Below are positions 18,576-28,036 of a DNA stretch of 64,000 nucleotides, one piece after another. Origin of the DNA: Enterobacteriaceae bacterium LSJC7 (GTDB taxonomy: Bacteria > Pseudomonadota > Gammaproteobacteria > Enterobacterales > Enterobacteriaceae); contig AMFN01000002.1 in the NCBI GenBank assembly GCA_000302695.1, positions 559,948 through 623,947 on the forward strand. Direction: 5' to 3'. Under the pieces are notes generated by a model. It was given only the letters and a program-made list of their open reading frames with translations. It made no database searches and was not told the DNA's origin. A program made the translations under genes and the position numbers. How positions within the stretch are numbered: position 1 is the first letter of the stretch; every line of letters begins with the position of its first letter.

Positions 18576-18838
18576 AAGACGTTTCCTCTTACCATTTTTT
18601 CACATGTCATGTTGATCTCTTGAGCGTTCGTCATACCGTAACATCCCATTTTCACGCATAATTTCATCAGCTGATGGTTGATTTTAGCGCGTTGTGGGCA
18701 ATTTGGCAGCCGCTACAGCGTGTGAATTTTTTATAAACCACTTTCTCTATACGTGATGGTTATCACTTATATTCACATTAAAGACCCGTATTCTACCACA
18801 ATGGAACATAAATTAACTTAAATTCACAAGGTGGCGTT

Positions 18839-19750
18839 ATGTCTGCACACTACAATGTCTGCGTTATCGGTCTGGGTTCAATGGGAATGGGGGCGGCGCG
18901 CTCCTGCATTCAGGCCGGTTTAAATACCTGGGGCGTGGATATCAACCCTCATTCCTGCCAGGTGCTGCTGGAGGCGGGGGCGAAAGGGGCGGGGAGCGAT
19001 CCGGTTGTGTTTGCTCCTGAGCTTGACGCCGTTGTGTTGCTGGTCGTGAATGCCGCACAGGTTAACGCCATCCTGTTTGGTGAGAATGCGCTGGCACCGC
19101 AGCTTAAGCCCGGCACGGCGGTGATGGTGTCTTCCACTATCTCTGCTGAGGATGCCGGCAAAATTGCACAGCGCCTGGCGCAAAACGGCGTGCTGATGCT
19201 GGATGCACCGGTCTCCGGCGGGGCCATTAAAGCCGCGCAGGGCGAAATGACCGTTATGGCGTCCGGGGCTGATGAGGCGTTTGCACGGCTGGAGCCGGTG
19301 CTGAATGCGGTGGCAGGTAAGGTCTACCACATTGGCAGTGAGCCTGGTAAAGGCTCAACGGTGAAGATTGTGCATCAGCTGCTCGCGGGTGTGCACATCG
19401 CCGTGGCCGCAGAGGCCATGGCACTGGCGGCCAGGGCAGGTATCCCGCTTGATACCATGTATGACGTGGTCACCCATGCTGCCGGTAACTCCTGGATGTT
19501 TGAAAACCGCATGCAGCATGTGCTGGATGGTGATTATGCGCCGAAATCTGCCGTGGACATCTTCGTGAAGGACCTGGGGCTGGTGAGTGAAACTGCCCGC
19601 ACGCTTAAATTCCCGCTACCGCTCGCTACCACGGCGCTCAACATGTTTACCTCGGCTAGCAATGCAGGCTTCGGGCGTGAAGATGACAGCGCCGTCATAA
19701 AGATTTTTTCAGGCATTACGCTGCCTGGTGCAAAAGACGAGGAGGCATAA
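18839..19750 (+). CDS. ltnD: L-threonate dehydrogenase
   Basis: A 303-residue member of the beta-hydroxyacid dehydrogenase family. LtnD oxidises L-threonate to 2-oxo-tetronate with NAD. The Rossmann motif GLGSMGMGAA (11-20), the substrate-binding DAPVSGGAIKAAQGEMTVM (about 122-140) and the catalytic-lysine segment GKGSTVKIVHQLL (about 168-180) are present. AAGGTGGC precedes the ATG. It is the first gene of an ltnD-otnK-otnC-otnI-permease operon. Confidence 0.93.
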   Translation: MSAHYNVCVIGLGSMGMGAARSCIQAGLNTWGVDINPHSCQVLLEAGAKGAGSDPVVFAPELDAVVLLVVNAAQVNAILFGENALAPQLKPGTAVMVSSTISAEDAGKIAQRLAQNGVLMLDAPVSGGAIKAAQGEMTVMASGADEAFARLEPVLNAVAGKVYHIGSEPGKGSTVKIVHQLLAGVHIAVAAEAMALAARAGIPLDTMYDVVTHAAGNSWMFENRMQHVLDGDYAPKSAVDIFVKDLGLVSETARTLKFPLPLATTALNMFTSASNAGFGREDDSAVIKIFSGITLPGAKDEEA

Positions 19751-19751
19751 C

Positions 19752-21011
19752 ATGCAGCTTGGTGTTATTGCAGATGACTTCACGGGGGCAACCGACATTG
19801 CCAGCTTTCTGGTCATTAACGGAATGTCAACGGTGCAACTTAACGGTGTCCCGCCGAAAGGCACGCAGATTGACAGCGATGCGGTGGTTATCAGTCTCAA
19901 AAGCCGGTCGTGCCCGGTGGAAACGGCGGTAAGCGACTCGCTCGCCGCCCTTAAGTGGCTACAGCAGCAGGGCTGCCAGCAGTTTTATTTCAAGTATTGC
20001 TCCACGTTTGACAGCACGGCGCAGGGCAATATTGGCCCGGTGCTGGATGCACTGCTGGCTGAACTCGGTGAAAGCCAGACGGTGATTTCGCCCGCGTTAC
20101 CGGTTAACGGGCGTACCGTTTACCAGGGCTACCTGTTTGTGGGCGAGACGCTGCTCAATGAGTCCGGTATGCGCAACCATCCCGTCACGCCAATGGATGA
20201 TGCCCATCTTGGGCGGCTGATTGAGCGCCAGGCGAGCGGTAAAGCAGGGCTTATCCCGTTTGCTGTGGTGAACCGCGGTGCCGATGCCGTGCGCGCGCAG
20301 TTGCAGGCGCTCAAAGAGACGGGAGTGCGTTACGTGGTGCTGGATGCGCTGACGGAAGAACATCTGGTAGCGCAGGGCGCGGCGCTTGAAGGCATGACGC
20401 TGGTGTCGGGGGGATCCGGGCTGGCGATTGGACTGGCGCGCCACTGGGCTTCACGCCATCCGTCCCGCGAAGACAGCGCGCAGGCGGGCATGCCGGTTGC
20501 CGGGCCTGCGGTGGTGCTCTCCGGCTCCTGTTCTGTGATGACCAATGTTCAGGTGGCGGCTTATCAGGCGGTTGCCCCGGCAAAAGCGGTGGATGTGCAG
20601 TCCTGCATAGAAGACGTATCAGGCTATGCGGCTTCATTGTGCGAGTGGGTATGTGCCAATGCAGGAGGCGTGCTTGCTCCCATGGTGTACGCCACCGCAG
20701 AGCCAGAGGTTTTAAAACGTATTCAGGCGCAGTTTGGCCGAGAGAGCAGCAGCATTGTTGAGCAGCTATTTGCCGAACTTGCCGCGGGGTTAAAACAGCG
20801 TGGCTTTACGCGCTTTATTGTCGCGGGCGGCGAAACCTCCAGCATTGTGGCTCAGACCCTCAAGGTGGAAGCCTTCCACATTGGCCCGGTGATTTCACCT
20901 GGCGTTCCGTGGGTACGCGATACCCGCCAGCCGCTTTCACTGGCGCTCAAATCCGGTAATTTTGGCGACAAAGACTTTTTTGCCCGCGCACAACAGGAGT
21001 TTGCTGTATGA
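19752..21011 (+). CDS. otnK: 3-oxo-tetronate kinase
   Basis: A 419-residue DUF1537-family (four-carbon acid sugar) kinase. It phosphorylates 3-oxo-tetronate at the 4 position with ATP. The N-terminus LGVIADDFTGATDIASFL is the substrate-domain signature, and VSGGSGLAIGLARHW and VAGGETSSIVAQTL are C-terminal nucleotide-binding segments. The start at 19752 follows AGGAGGC and sits 1 nt after ltnD; it overlaps otnC by 4 nt. Confidence 0.94.
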   Translation: MQLGVIADDFTGATDIASFLVINGMSTVQLNGVPPKGTQIDSDAVVISLKSRSCPVETAVSDSLAALKWLQQQGCQQFYFKYCSTFDSTAQGNIGPVLDALLAELGESQTVISPALPVNGRTVYQGYLFVGETLLNESGMRNHPVTPMDDAHLGRLIERQASGKAGLIPFAVVNRGADAVRAQLQALKETGVRYVVLDALTEEHLVAQGAALEGMTLVSGGSGLAIGLARHWASRHPSREDSAQAGMPVAGPAVVLSGSCSVMTNVQVAAYQAVAPAKAVDVQSCIEDVSGYAASLCEWVCANAGGVLAPMVYATAEPEVLKRIQAQFGRESSSIVEQLFAELAAGLKQRGFTRFIVAGGETSSIVAQTLKVEAFHIGPVISPGVPWVRDTRQPLSLALKSGNFGDKDFFARAQQEFAV

Positions 21012-21628
21012 CCGAACAACAACTGCGCGATGAAATGGTGCGTATTGGTGCCTCACTGTTCGGGCGTGGCTACGCCACTGGTTCAGCGGGCAACCTCTCT
21101 TTAGTCCTGCCAGATGGCAATATTCTGGCAACGCCCACAGGTTCATGCCTGGGCACGCTTAACGCCGCCACGTTATCGGTGGTGACGCCTGAAGGCGAGT
21201 GGGTTTCGGGCGATAAGCCGTCCAAAGAGATTATTTTTCACCGTGCGGTGTACCAGAGCAAACCCGATTGTGGCGCTATTGTGCACCTGCACAGCCACTA
21301 TTTAACGGCGCTTTCCTGCCTGGAAGGGCTGAACAGCCAGAACTGCATCCGCCCGTTTACGCCTTACGTCGTGATGCGCGTCGGAGATGTGCCGGTGGTG
21401 CCTTACTATCGGCCTGGCGATAAACGCATTGCTGAGGATCTGGCGCAACTTGCACCCAATTACAACGCGTTTTTACTGGCAAACCACGGCCCGGTGGTGA
21501 CCGGTAGCTCCTTACAGGAAGCGACCAACAGCACCGAAGAACTGGAAGAAACCGCACGGTTGATTTTTACCCTGGGCGAGCGCGCGATTCGCTACCTCAC
21601 CCCGGCTGAAGTTGACGAACTGAGATAA
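21008..21628 (+). CDS. otnC: 3-oxo-tetronate 4-phosphate decarboxylase
   Basis: A 206-residue class II aldolase/adducin-fold protein. It decarboxylates 3-oxo-tetronate 4-phosphate to dihydroxyacetone phosphate. The fold signatures [20 protein letters not shown] and VHLHSHY carry the metal-binding histidines (H93, H95), with [12 protein letters not shown] near the C-terminus. The start overlaps otnK by 4 nt (ATGA). Confidence 0.93.
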   Translation: MTEQQLRDEMVRIGASLFGRGYATGSAGNLSLVLPDGNILATPTGSCLGTLNAATLSVVTPEGEWVSGDKPSKEIIFHRAVYQSKPDCGAIVHLHSHYLTALSCLEGLNSQNCIRPFTPYVVMRVGDVPVVPYYRPGDKRIAEDLAQLAPNYNAFLLANHGPVVTGSSLQEATNSTEELEETARLIFTLGERAIRYLTPAEVDELR

Positions 21629-21633
21629 TAATT

Positions 21634-22425
21634 ATGCCAAAATTCGCAGCAAATCTGTCCATGCTCTTTACCGAGCTTCCTTTCATGGAGCGCTTTAACG
21701 CTGCCGCCCAGGCGGGGTTTGAAGCCGTAGAGTTTCTGTTTCCTTATGAGTATCCGCTGGCGCACATTAAGGAGCAGCTTGAGCAAAATAATCTTAAGCT
21801 GGTGCTGTTTAACACCCCGCCCGGTGATGTGAATGCCGGAGAGTGGGGCGTGGCCGCGCTGCCAGGTAAAGAGGCGCTGGCCCGCGAGCATATCGACCTG
21901 GCGCTGGAGGCGGCCTGCGTGCTGGACTGCCCGCAGGTGCATATTATGGCGGGCGTCGTGCAGCCAGGTATGGACCAGGCAGAGTGTGAAAAGACACTTA
22001 TTGAAAATATTCGCTATGCCGCGCCGCTTTTTGCCAGTCAGGGGAAATACGTATTGCTTGAGGCGCTGAATCCCGAAACCAAACCGGGTTATTTATACCG
22101 CAGCCAGTACCAGACGCTGGAAATGGTAAAGCGTATCAATTGCCCGAATGTTTTTACTCAGCTTGATTTTTATCATGCACAAAAAGTAGATGGGAACTTA
22201 AGTAAACTTATTACTGAGTTTGCCGGGAAATACCGCCATATCCAGATTGCTTCGCTACCAGACAGACACGAGCCGGATGAAGGCGAGATTAATTATTCAT
22301 GGATTTACGATCTGCTGGATAAAGTGGGTTACTCCGGTTGGATTGGTTGTGAGTATATTCCCCGTAAAGATACGCTTTCCGGGCTTAAGTGGTTCACACA
22401 GCTAAATAAACATACCCGCAATTAA
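21634..22425 (+). CDS. otnI: 2-oxo-tetronate isomerase
   Basis: A 263-residue hydroxypyruvate isomerase-like TIM barrel. OtnI interconverts 2-oxo- and 3-oxo-tetronate, linking LtnD to OtnK. Family segments are [41 protein letters not shown] and [10 protein letters not shown]. It begins 5 nt after otnC. Confidence 0.93.
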   Translation: MPKFAANLSMLFTELPFMERFNAAAQAGFEAVEFLFPYEYPLAHIKEQLEQNNLKLVLFNTPPGDVNAGEWGVAALPGKEALAREHIDLALEAACVLDCPQVHIMAGVVQPGMDQAECEKTLIENIRYAAPLFASQGKYVLLEALNPETKPGYLYRSQYQTLEMVKRINCPNVFTQLDFYHAQKVDGNLSKLITEFAGKYRHIQIASLPDRHEPDEGEINYSWIYDLLDKVGYSGWIGCEYIPRKDTLSGLKWFTQLNKHTRN

Positions 22426-22471
22426 TATAAATATTATTAATCTGTAGTTATCTTGCCTCCGAGGAGAGTTT

Positions 22472-23833
22472 ATGTCGACGTCGGTGCTGTTACTTATTGC
22501 GCTTGCGAGCATCATTATTTTATTGCTTCTGGTGATAAAAGCGAAAGCGCATCCGTTTGTGGCATTATTGATTGTCAGCCTGTTGGTTGCTTTTACAACC
22601 GGTATTCCGGCTGACAAAATCGTCACGACAATTGAAAAGGGAATGGGTGGGCTATTAGGCCATATTGCCAGCATCATTATTTTAGGTTCGATGCTGGGTG
22701 TGCTAATTGAACTCTCCGGCGGGGCAGAGTCGCTCGCAAAAACGCTGACTAAATCGCTGGGAGATAAAAGAACGATCGCCGCACTAACGATTGTGGCTTT
22801 TATCCTCGGGACGCCAGTTTTCTTTGAAGTTGGCTTTATTATCATTATCCCGCTCATTTATGGCTTCAGTAAGGTTTCTCATGTTTCGCCGTTGAAGTTC
22901 GGCTTGCCAATGGCGGGCGTGATGCTGGCGGTGCATGTGGCGTTGCCAACCCACCCGGGTGCCGCCGCGGCGACCAATATCCTGCACAGCGACATCGGCT
23001 GGGTGATGCTGGCAGGTATCGGTATCTCGATGATCGTTGGCGTGGTGGGATATTTTGTCGCGCGCTCCATGAATAAAAGAAACTACCATCTGTCTGTGCA
23101 GGTACTGGAGCAGCAGCAAACGGCCGATGCCCCGGACGCACCGAAGGTGTCGCGCCAGCACCTGACGCCGCCTTCAGCGTTGACCATTGGCGGGCTGATT
23201 GTTGTACCTATCGCGCTAATCGTCTCGGGCACGCTGTGCCAGGCATTTCTGGCTGAGGGTAGCCCGGTGCGCCAGGTGATGACCGTGATTGGCACGCCGC
23301 CGGTTGCGCTCCTGATCTCCCTGGGACTGGCGAGCTGGCTGCTGGGTATTCGCCGCGGCATGAGTCTGAAAAAACTTGGTGAAAACACCGGTGGCGCTAT
23401 CCCGTCTTCGGCAGACGTTATTCTGGTGGCCGGTGCGGGCGGGGCATTCGGTGCCGTGCTGGTGGCATCAGGCATTGGTAACGCGCTGGCACAGGCGCTG
23501 GAAACTATTCACTTACCGCTGATGCCTGCGGCGTTTTTGCTGGCGCTGGTGCTGAGGGCATCACAGGGTTCTGCAACGGTGGCGATTTTGACCACGGCGG
23601 GGCTACTTAGCGAGGCTGTTGTCGGTCTGTCATCGGCACAGCTGGTGCTGGTCACGCTTTCAACCTGCTTTGGTGCGCTTGGGTTGTCGCATGTGAATGA
23701 CGCAGGCTTCTGGGTGGTGACCCGTTATCTGGGCCTGTCTGTGCCGGATGGTTTAAGAACCTGGACCGTGCTGACAACGGTGATGGGTATTGCCGGGTTT
23801 GTTGTGACATGGGCGCTGTGGTTTATGGTTTAG
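22472..23833 (+). CDS. GntP-family sugar-acid permease (YgbN-like)
   Basis: A 453-residue inner-membrane protein with about 12 hydrophobic segments. The GntP-family motifs ILGTPVFFEVGFIIIIPL, THPGAAAATNILHSDIGW and the C-terminal SHVNDAGFW are clear. As the last gene of the ltnD-otn operon it most likely imports L-threonate or a related tetronate. GAGGAGAG precedes the ATG. Confidence 0.9.
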   Translation: MSTSVLLLIALASIIILLLLVIKAKAHPFVALLIVSLLVAFTTGIPADKIVTTIEKGMGGLLGHIASIIILGSMLGVLIELSGGAESLAKTLTKSLGDKRTIAALTIVAFILGTPVFFEVGFIIIIPLIYGFSKVSHVSPLKFGLPMAGVMLAVHVALPTHPGAAAATNILHSDIGWVMLAGIGISMIVGVVGYFVARSMNKRNYHLSVQVLEQQQTADAPDAPKVSRQHLTPPSALTIGGLIVVPIALIVSGTLCQAFLAEGSPVRQVMTVIGTPPVALLISLGLASWLLGIRRGMSLKKLGENTGGAIPSSADVILVAGAGGAFGAVLVASGIGNALAQALETIHLPLMPAAFLLALVLRASQGSATVAILTTAGLLSEAVVGLSSAQLVLVTLSTCFGALGLSHVNDAGFWVVTRYLGLSVPDGLRTWTVLTTVMGIAGFVVTWALWFMV

Positions 23834-23869
23834 CCCTGAAACCGGTAGCGGTAACAAACTCTGGAAAGC

Positions 23870-23896
23870 AAAAAGCCCGCATAATGCGGGCTTTTT
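23870..23896. terminator. Terminator shared by the sugar-acid operon and the third tRNA-Asn
   Basis: The stem AAAAGCCCGC/GCGGGCTTTT with loop ATAAT has T-runs on both strands, so it can end both the rightward permease transcript and the leftward tRNA. Confidence 0.85.
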
Positions 23897-23901
23897 AAAT
23901 C

Positions 23902-23977
23902 TGGCTCCTCTGACTGGACTCGAACCAGTGACATACGGATTAACAGTCCGCCGTTCTACCGACTGAACTACAGAGGA
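23902..23977 (-). tRNA. asnT: tRNA-Asn (GTT), third copy
   Basis: Identical to the other two tRNA-Asn genes, and also similar to the 15385 copy in its flanks (AAATC before, AATTG after). It lies next to mtfA, the position of asnT in E. coli. Confidence 0.96.
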
Positions 23978-24077
23978 ATTGTGTGAACGCTGCGAATAGT
24001 AATAGTGCTCTACCAGGCTGTCAACGCTAAAACTAACCTGCTGATTCAGATGATTAATTAAAGCGCATTTTGCTGTT

Positions 24078-24854
24078 TTAGTGCACGGTTTCCTGGCTTT
24101 CGCTCTGGCGCTGTAGCGGATCCTGACCGTAAAACTGGCAGAAGCGTTGCCACAGCGACGGAAAGCGCGGTGCGAAAAACTCTGGCGCACTGAAAAAGTA
24201 TTCAGACAGCACGGCAAAACACTCAGCCGGGTCGGTGGCGGCATAGGCATCAATGCTGGCGGCGTTTTCTCCGACTAAATCGATTTCATCCTGGATGTTA
24301 TCCATTGCGGCGTGCAGGTCGTGCTCCCAACCGGCCACTTCCCGCAGAGCAATCAGCGGCACGCCGCTGGCGCGGTCGCCGTTGCGCATATCCAGTTTAT
24401 GAGCCACTTCATGAACAATGAGGTTGAAGCCGCAGGCGTCGAACGAATCCTGCACGTCCAGCCAGTTGAGGATAATCGGGCCTTGCTGCCAGCTCTGCCC
24501 GGATTGCACCACACGCTGGTTATGCACCAGCCCGATATCATCTTCCCACTCATCGTCCACCACAAAAGGTGCCGGATAGATAAGCACTTCATGAAAACCG
24601 TCGAGCCACTCCAGTCCAAGCTCCAGCACCGGCAGGCAAAAGAGCAGGGCGATGCGCCCAGCTTTGAGATTATCAAGTTCAAATCCCTGTAGTGGCACCA
24701 GGCGCTTGCTGTCAAGAAAGCGTTCAGCCATCTGCACCAGTTGTTGTTGTTCGTGAGTGGATAAGGGCGCAAGAACAGGGATCGCCAGCGCCTCTTCCCA
24801 GGGAATCAACGTTTGTGGGGCAGTATCTTGAGTTTTCCAGGGCCACTTAATCAT
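24078..24854 (-). CDS. mtfA: Mlc titration factor / zinc peptidase MtfA
   Basis: A 258-residue protein. MtfA binds and inactivates the glucose repressor Mlc, which raises ptsG expression; it also has zinc-dependent peptidase activity. The zinc motif HEVAHKLD gives H148, E149 and H152. The N-terminus MIKWPWKTQ matches the family. The start at 24854 is taken from family length; an extension of 72 codons upstream looks unrelated to MtfA. Confidence 0.94.
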   Translation of the reverse strand: MIKWPWKTQDTAPQTLIPWEEALAIPVLAPLSTHEQQQLVQMAERFLDSKRLVPLQGFELDNLKAGRIALLFCLPVLELGLEWLDGFHEVLIYPAPFVVDDEWEDDIGLVHNQRVVQSGQSWQQGPIILNWLDVQDSFDACGFNLIVHEVAHKLDMRNGDRASGVPLIALREVAGWEHDLHAAMDNIQDEIDLVGENAASIDAYAATDPAECFAVLSEYFFSAPEFFAPRFPSLWQRFCQFYGQDPLQRQSESQETVH

Positions 24855-25331
24855 CTTTAGTTTGCTCGCAAGGTCGTCACTTGAACAAAAACGCAGGGGC
24901 TGGGGGGTTAAAATGCCAAATTCGGGGGCATGATTGCAACCTGAAAGGAGAGTGGCGCGAGTCGCTGAACGGATCTGCCCCGAGACTGGGGAGGGAGCCC
25001 ACGCAGTCACATACCCACTCTGCGCCAGTCCTGCCCATTCTCCTTCTGATAAAACCCATTTTCCCTGCAATTTTTCAAGGCTGGTGGCACCTGTTTTGTC
25101 AGTAAAAAAACCGATGCCGGAACGTAGCGGTAAGCTATCACCTGTCCTTTAATTCAGGGTAGTGCTTTACCGCGGTGTCATCCATTATTGTGAACCAGCT
25201 CCTGGAGCAGGGAAGCGTATTGCGCTTATAAACGCCCTCGGCCTTCTCTCGTTCTCACGTCACTTTTGGCATTCTCTCTTGTATGTGCGGCCGGGATACC
25301 AGGCGTTCACCCCGGTGAAAAGAACGCTCAG
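24855..25331. other. 477-bp intergenic region between mtfA and fidL-like gene
   Basis: It holds the mtfA promoter region. The minus strand stays open for 72 codons upstream of mtfA, but the translation is not recognisable. G+C-rich self-complementary stretches occur around 24950-25060; I could not match them to a known RNA class. Confidence 0.4.
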
Positions 25332-25817
25332 TCAGTGCGGCGTCTGGCAAGCTAACTCTGGAATCTTGCCAAAGCCAACAATCTTATTGCCACTGGGCTG
25401 GGTAAAGATGTGATAGAACATCTTTCCTTTTTTCCCATCCAGCAAATAGGGATGGAATATGCTTTCCAGCATAGAGTCCGTAGCCAGGCTTTTTGGGACA
25501 ATGGAAGCTTTCGAAAACCGCAGCGCGTAAAGATCTCCATCTCTGGAAAACTGGTGTAGCTCGTTATGGACGCTGGCGAGGTGTCTGATACCTTTCTCAT
25601 CAGTATACGTCCCTAATAGCATTATTGACCCCTGTCCCTGATTCACTGTGAACTGCAAAGAGCCGGTAAAGTTGCGTGTAGCGTTGAACAGTGAGATGTT
25701 GCCCCGGCAGGTAAAGGTGGACGTAGAACGATTCAGGTAATAAAGCTGAAATGCAAAGATGATAAGCAATATCAGTAGCACTGTGGCGCTGACAATCGTC
25801 ACTTTCAGGCTATTCAT
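25332..25817 (-). CDS. FidL-like membrane protein
   Basis: A 161-residue protein with one N-terminal membrane segment (about 7-28, VTIVSATVLLILLIIFAFQL) and a periplasmic remainder. It follows a MarT-like regulator with a TAATG overlap, the same pairing as marT-fidL in Salmonella. The biochemical role of FidL is unknown. It may sense or stabilise the regulator. The call rests on topology and context more than on motifs. Confidence 0.65.
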   Translation of the reverse strand: MNSLKVTIVSATVLLILLIIFAFQLYYLNRSTSTFTCRGNISLFNATRNFTGSLQFTVNQGQGSIMLLGTYTDEKGIRHLASVHNELHQFSRDGDLYALRFSKASIVPKSLATDSMLESIFHPYLLDGKKGKMFYHIFTQPSGNKIVGFGKIPELACQTPH

Positions 25818-26647
25818 TAGTCGTTCCTTTTAAAAATAGTCACGCATACTTGCTCCTGGTCGTCATCTCCGGGACGTGTACAAGCCAGTATTCTGGCTCT
25901 GTTTTCATGCTCAAATAAAACAATGTATCGCCAGGGGTAGTTTGCACAGGAGATGCCGTTCTCATCACGAGCAGCGTCCCACAGCTGTTTTATTAATGTA
26001 TTACTGCTGGCATTGTTTAATAGCGCTACCGGCGTTTTCTTTTCGAGATAGTATTTGCAGCCATTCACTTCCTGATAAGGCATAAAGCTTTCACTGAGTA
26101 TATTGACGCTTGATGAATGGGGGATCCTCACTAATATGCTGATAACCAGCAGCGCACAACTGATTATCAGTATGTAATTAATACAGGTTACTACCCTGCT
26201 TGAATGCAGGTAAGTGCGTTGGATAAACGTGATTCTCTGTCTGAGAGCGGAAGGCGCAGATATTATTTTATTTTCAATGTCAGGAAGTGTGAGAGAGGTG
26301 GAGATGTTTTCGGACTGGCTTACTGTCGCATCTTGCTTAAAGATGAAACCTTTGCGTGGAACCGTGGTGATATAGTCAATGTCTGAGCCACTCAACTCTT
26401 TAAACGCTTTACGGATAAGCAATATGTTTTGATAAAGCGAACTGGGTGCCGGGTCTTTACTCGTCTCACCCCAACCGCTGGAATACAGTTCCTGGTGGGT
26501 TACCAGCCGACGGTTTTGCAATAATGTAGCAAGACAGCGTGCTGCTGGCGTGATGAGAGTGGTGATGTTTCCATTAGTAATATCTTCAATTTTACTGTCA
26601 TCCGTGGTGAACTGGAAACGGTTATCGATAATGAATTTGAGCGACAT
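25817..26647 (-). CDS. Membrane-tethered OmpR-type winged-helix regulator (MarT/CadC/ToxR-like)
   Basis: A 276-residue protein. The cytoplasmic N-terminal domain (about 1-108) has the OmpR/PhoB fold: LTPAARCLATLLQNRRLVTHQELY, then SLYQNILLIRKAF (recognition helix) and DYITTVPRKGFIF (wing). A transmembrane helix follows (about 157-176, YILIISCALLVISILVRI), then a periplasmic domain of about 100 residues with three cysteines. Such one-component regulators transmit an envelope signal to promoters. It lies upstream of the fimbrial operon, which it may control. Confidence 0.85.
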   Translation of the reverse strand: MSLKFIIDNRFQFTTDDSKIEDITNGNITTLITPAARCLATLLQNRRLVTHQELYSSGWGETSKDPAPSSLYQNILLIRKAFKELSGSDIDYITTVPRKGFIFKQDATVSQSENISTSLTLPDIENKIISAPSALRQRITFIQRTYLHSSRVVTCINYILIISCALLVISILVRIPHSSSVNILSESFMPYQEVNGCKYYLEKKTPVALLNNASSNTLIKQLWDAARDENGISCANYPWRYIVLFEHENRARILACTRPGDDDQEQVCVTIFKRND

Positions 26648-27094
26648 TTTTACCCCTCTTTTTATTTTATTATAGTATACGTACTGGCAGATGAATGGGT
26701 TGTTTGTGCGAGCAAGGAAGGAGGCAATACGTTTCTTTAGCGTTGGTTTTTTTCATGTTTATGGTTTGTCTTATCTCATTTGTGAGTTTGATTTAAGTAT
26801 CAACTTACTTATGTGATTTTATTTAAAAGGCGATTGCTTTCAAGGTGTTGATGAGTTGATGTTGATACTTTAGACGAAAAATCTTCTTAATCTAATGATG
26901 TTGATTAAAATGCGTCCGTAAACGTTGATGCTTGATGGAATTATCCTAATCCTGTAGTTGGATGTTTTTATTATTTTTTGTTCTTTATTCTTTATGGTAG
27001 AGCAGCTGATCTGTCATTAGAGAATAGAGTAATACAGGAGCCAGAGGGGTTCATCAGGCGGGCAAAAGTGTAATTCTCAAAGGATGCAATTAAT
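26648..27094. other. A+T-rich divergent region between MarT-like and LuxR-type genes
   Basis: A 447-bp non-coding stretch of low G+C, typical of H-NS-bound regulatory DNA. It must hold promoters for both flanking regulators. I see no ORF and no clear operator. Confidence 0.5.
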
Positions 27095-27724
27095 ATGAAC
27101 GCAAAAAATGCGATGACACTTAACTGCTATGGATGTGAATATAAATGTCGTGAAATGGACTCTGAATTGACTCGTATTACGCATTGTGCGCAGATGAAAA
27201 TAGCAATATGGCCTGAAGATAACTATTTCTTTAAACGTGGAGTGAAAGAGTGGCTGAGTGAAATATGGAGTTCCTCCCTCAGCGATGGGGTAATACTTGT
27301 CGATTTCTCTATAGACAATCTGCTTTATTTTATTGACGATAACTGGTTGAAGTTTCTGGCGCAGTATAAAATGCAAATTGTCCTCATGTGTGACCGGGCA
27401 ATGCTGTCATTAGCTCGATATTGGCTCAACCGCGAGTGGCGTATCATAAGTGTCATTGATGCCACCGCCAGCACCAGTAAAGTGATGCAGAATATTTGTG
27501 ATATTTTGCGCTGGAAATCGGTGCCGCCACCCAAAGGAAAGGTGATGACTGAAAATGAAGTGAAAACACTCAGCTATATGGCGAAAGGCAACTCACTGGC
27601 AAAAATTGCCAGTGAGTTGGGATGCAGTATCAAAAGCGCTTACGGCTATCAGTACTCATTATGTAAGAAGTTCGGTGGTCTGACGAGAATTAGTGAGTTA
27701 CGATTTAAGCATCAAATAATGTAG
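27095..27724 (+). CDS. LuxR-type helix-turn-helix regulator, left flank of the fimbrial operon
   Basis: A 209-residue protein with a C-terminal LuxR HTH (about 148-205: MTENEVKTLSYMAKGNSLAKIASELGCSIKSAYGYQYSLCKKF). The N-terminal domain shares a pattern with the regulator at 37066 (AIWPEDNYFFKRG versus AIWPCNNNYLRIG; VDFSIDNLLYFIDDNWLKF versus VDFSLYNIKLFTNDNWLDF), so the two are paralogues. AAGGATG lies before the ATG. Four cysteines near the N-terminus (NCYGCEYKCRE, THC) are unusual. It probably regulates the fimbriae; the signal is unknown. Confidence 0.8.
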   Translation: MNAKNAMTLNCYGCEYKCREMDSELTRITHCAQMKIAIWPEDNYFFKRGVKEWLSEIWSSSLSDGVILVDFSIDNLLYFIDDNWLKFLAQYKMQIVLMCDRAMLSLARYWLNREWRIISVIDATASTSKVMQNICDILRWKSVPPPKGKVMTENEVKTLSYMAKGNSLAKIASELGCSIKSAYGYQYSLCKKFGGLTRISELRFKHQIM

Positions 27725-28036
27725 TTAACCCATGCATTTATTCTGAGTATATATGATAACATATCAGGGCGTTTCAAAAAGTATCGGCCTGTCGTAAATA
27801 TTATTGCTCACAATACCCAGGAACTATGCCTGTCAGTGAAATACGCAGGTAATTTGACGCGCGCCTGTCGCTCAGGCTTTCTCATTGAAACGGATGCGCT
27901 GCTGATGTTTAGCCGGCTTTACCTGGTGTTTGCCATCCCGCGCCAGATAATACTGGCCGGGATGAAAAAACACTGTCAGGCAAAGCAGGCGTGTTTGAAT
28001 AAAGGGACATTCCCCACTTCTGTAATATAAAGGCCG
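27725..28036. other. Intergenic region after the LuxR-type gene
   Basis: 312 bp between the convergent regulator and adhesin genes. A 64-codon open frame at 27836 has no ribosome site and no recognisable product. I see no gene. Confidence 0.5.

Noticed and set aside
24900-25120. Possible cobalamin riboswitch upstream of mtfA (minus-strand ACAGGTGCC, GGGAAAATGGG)
   Set aside because: The conserved core boxes around GCAACTG and the B12 box are missing, and mtfA has no link to cobalamin.
25162-25413. 83-codon open frame overlapping the fidL-like gene
   Set aside because: It overlaps the 3' end of a better-supported gene and lacks a ribosome site.
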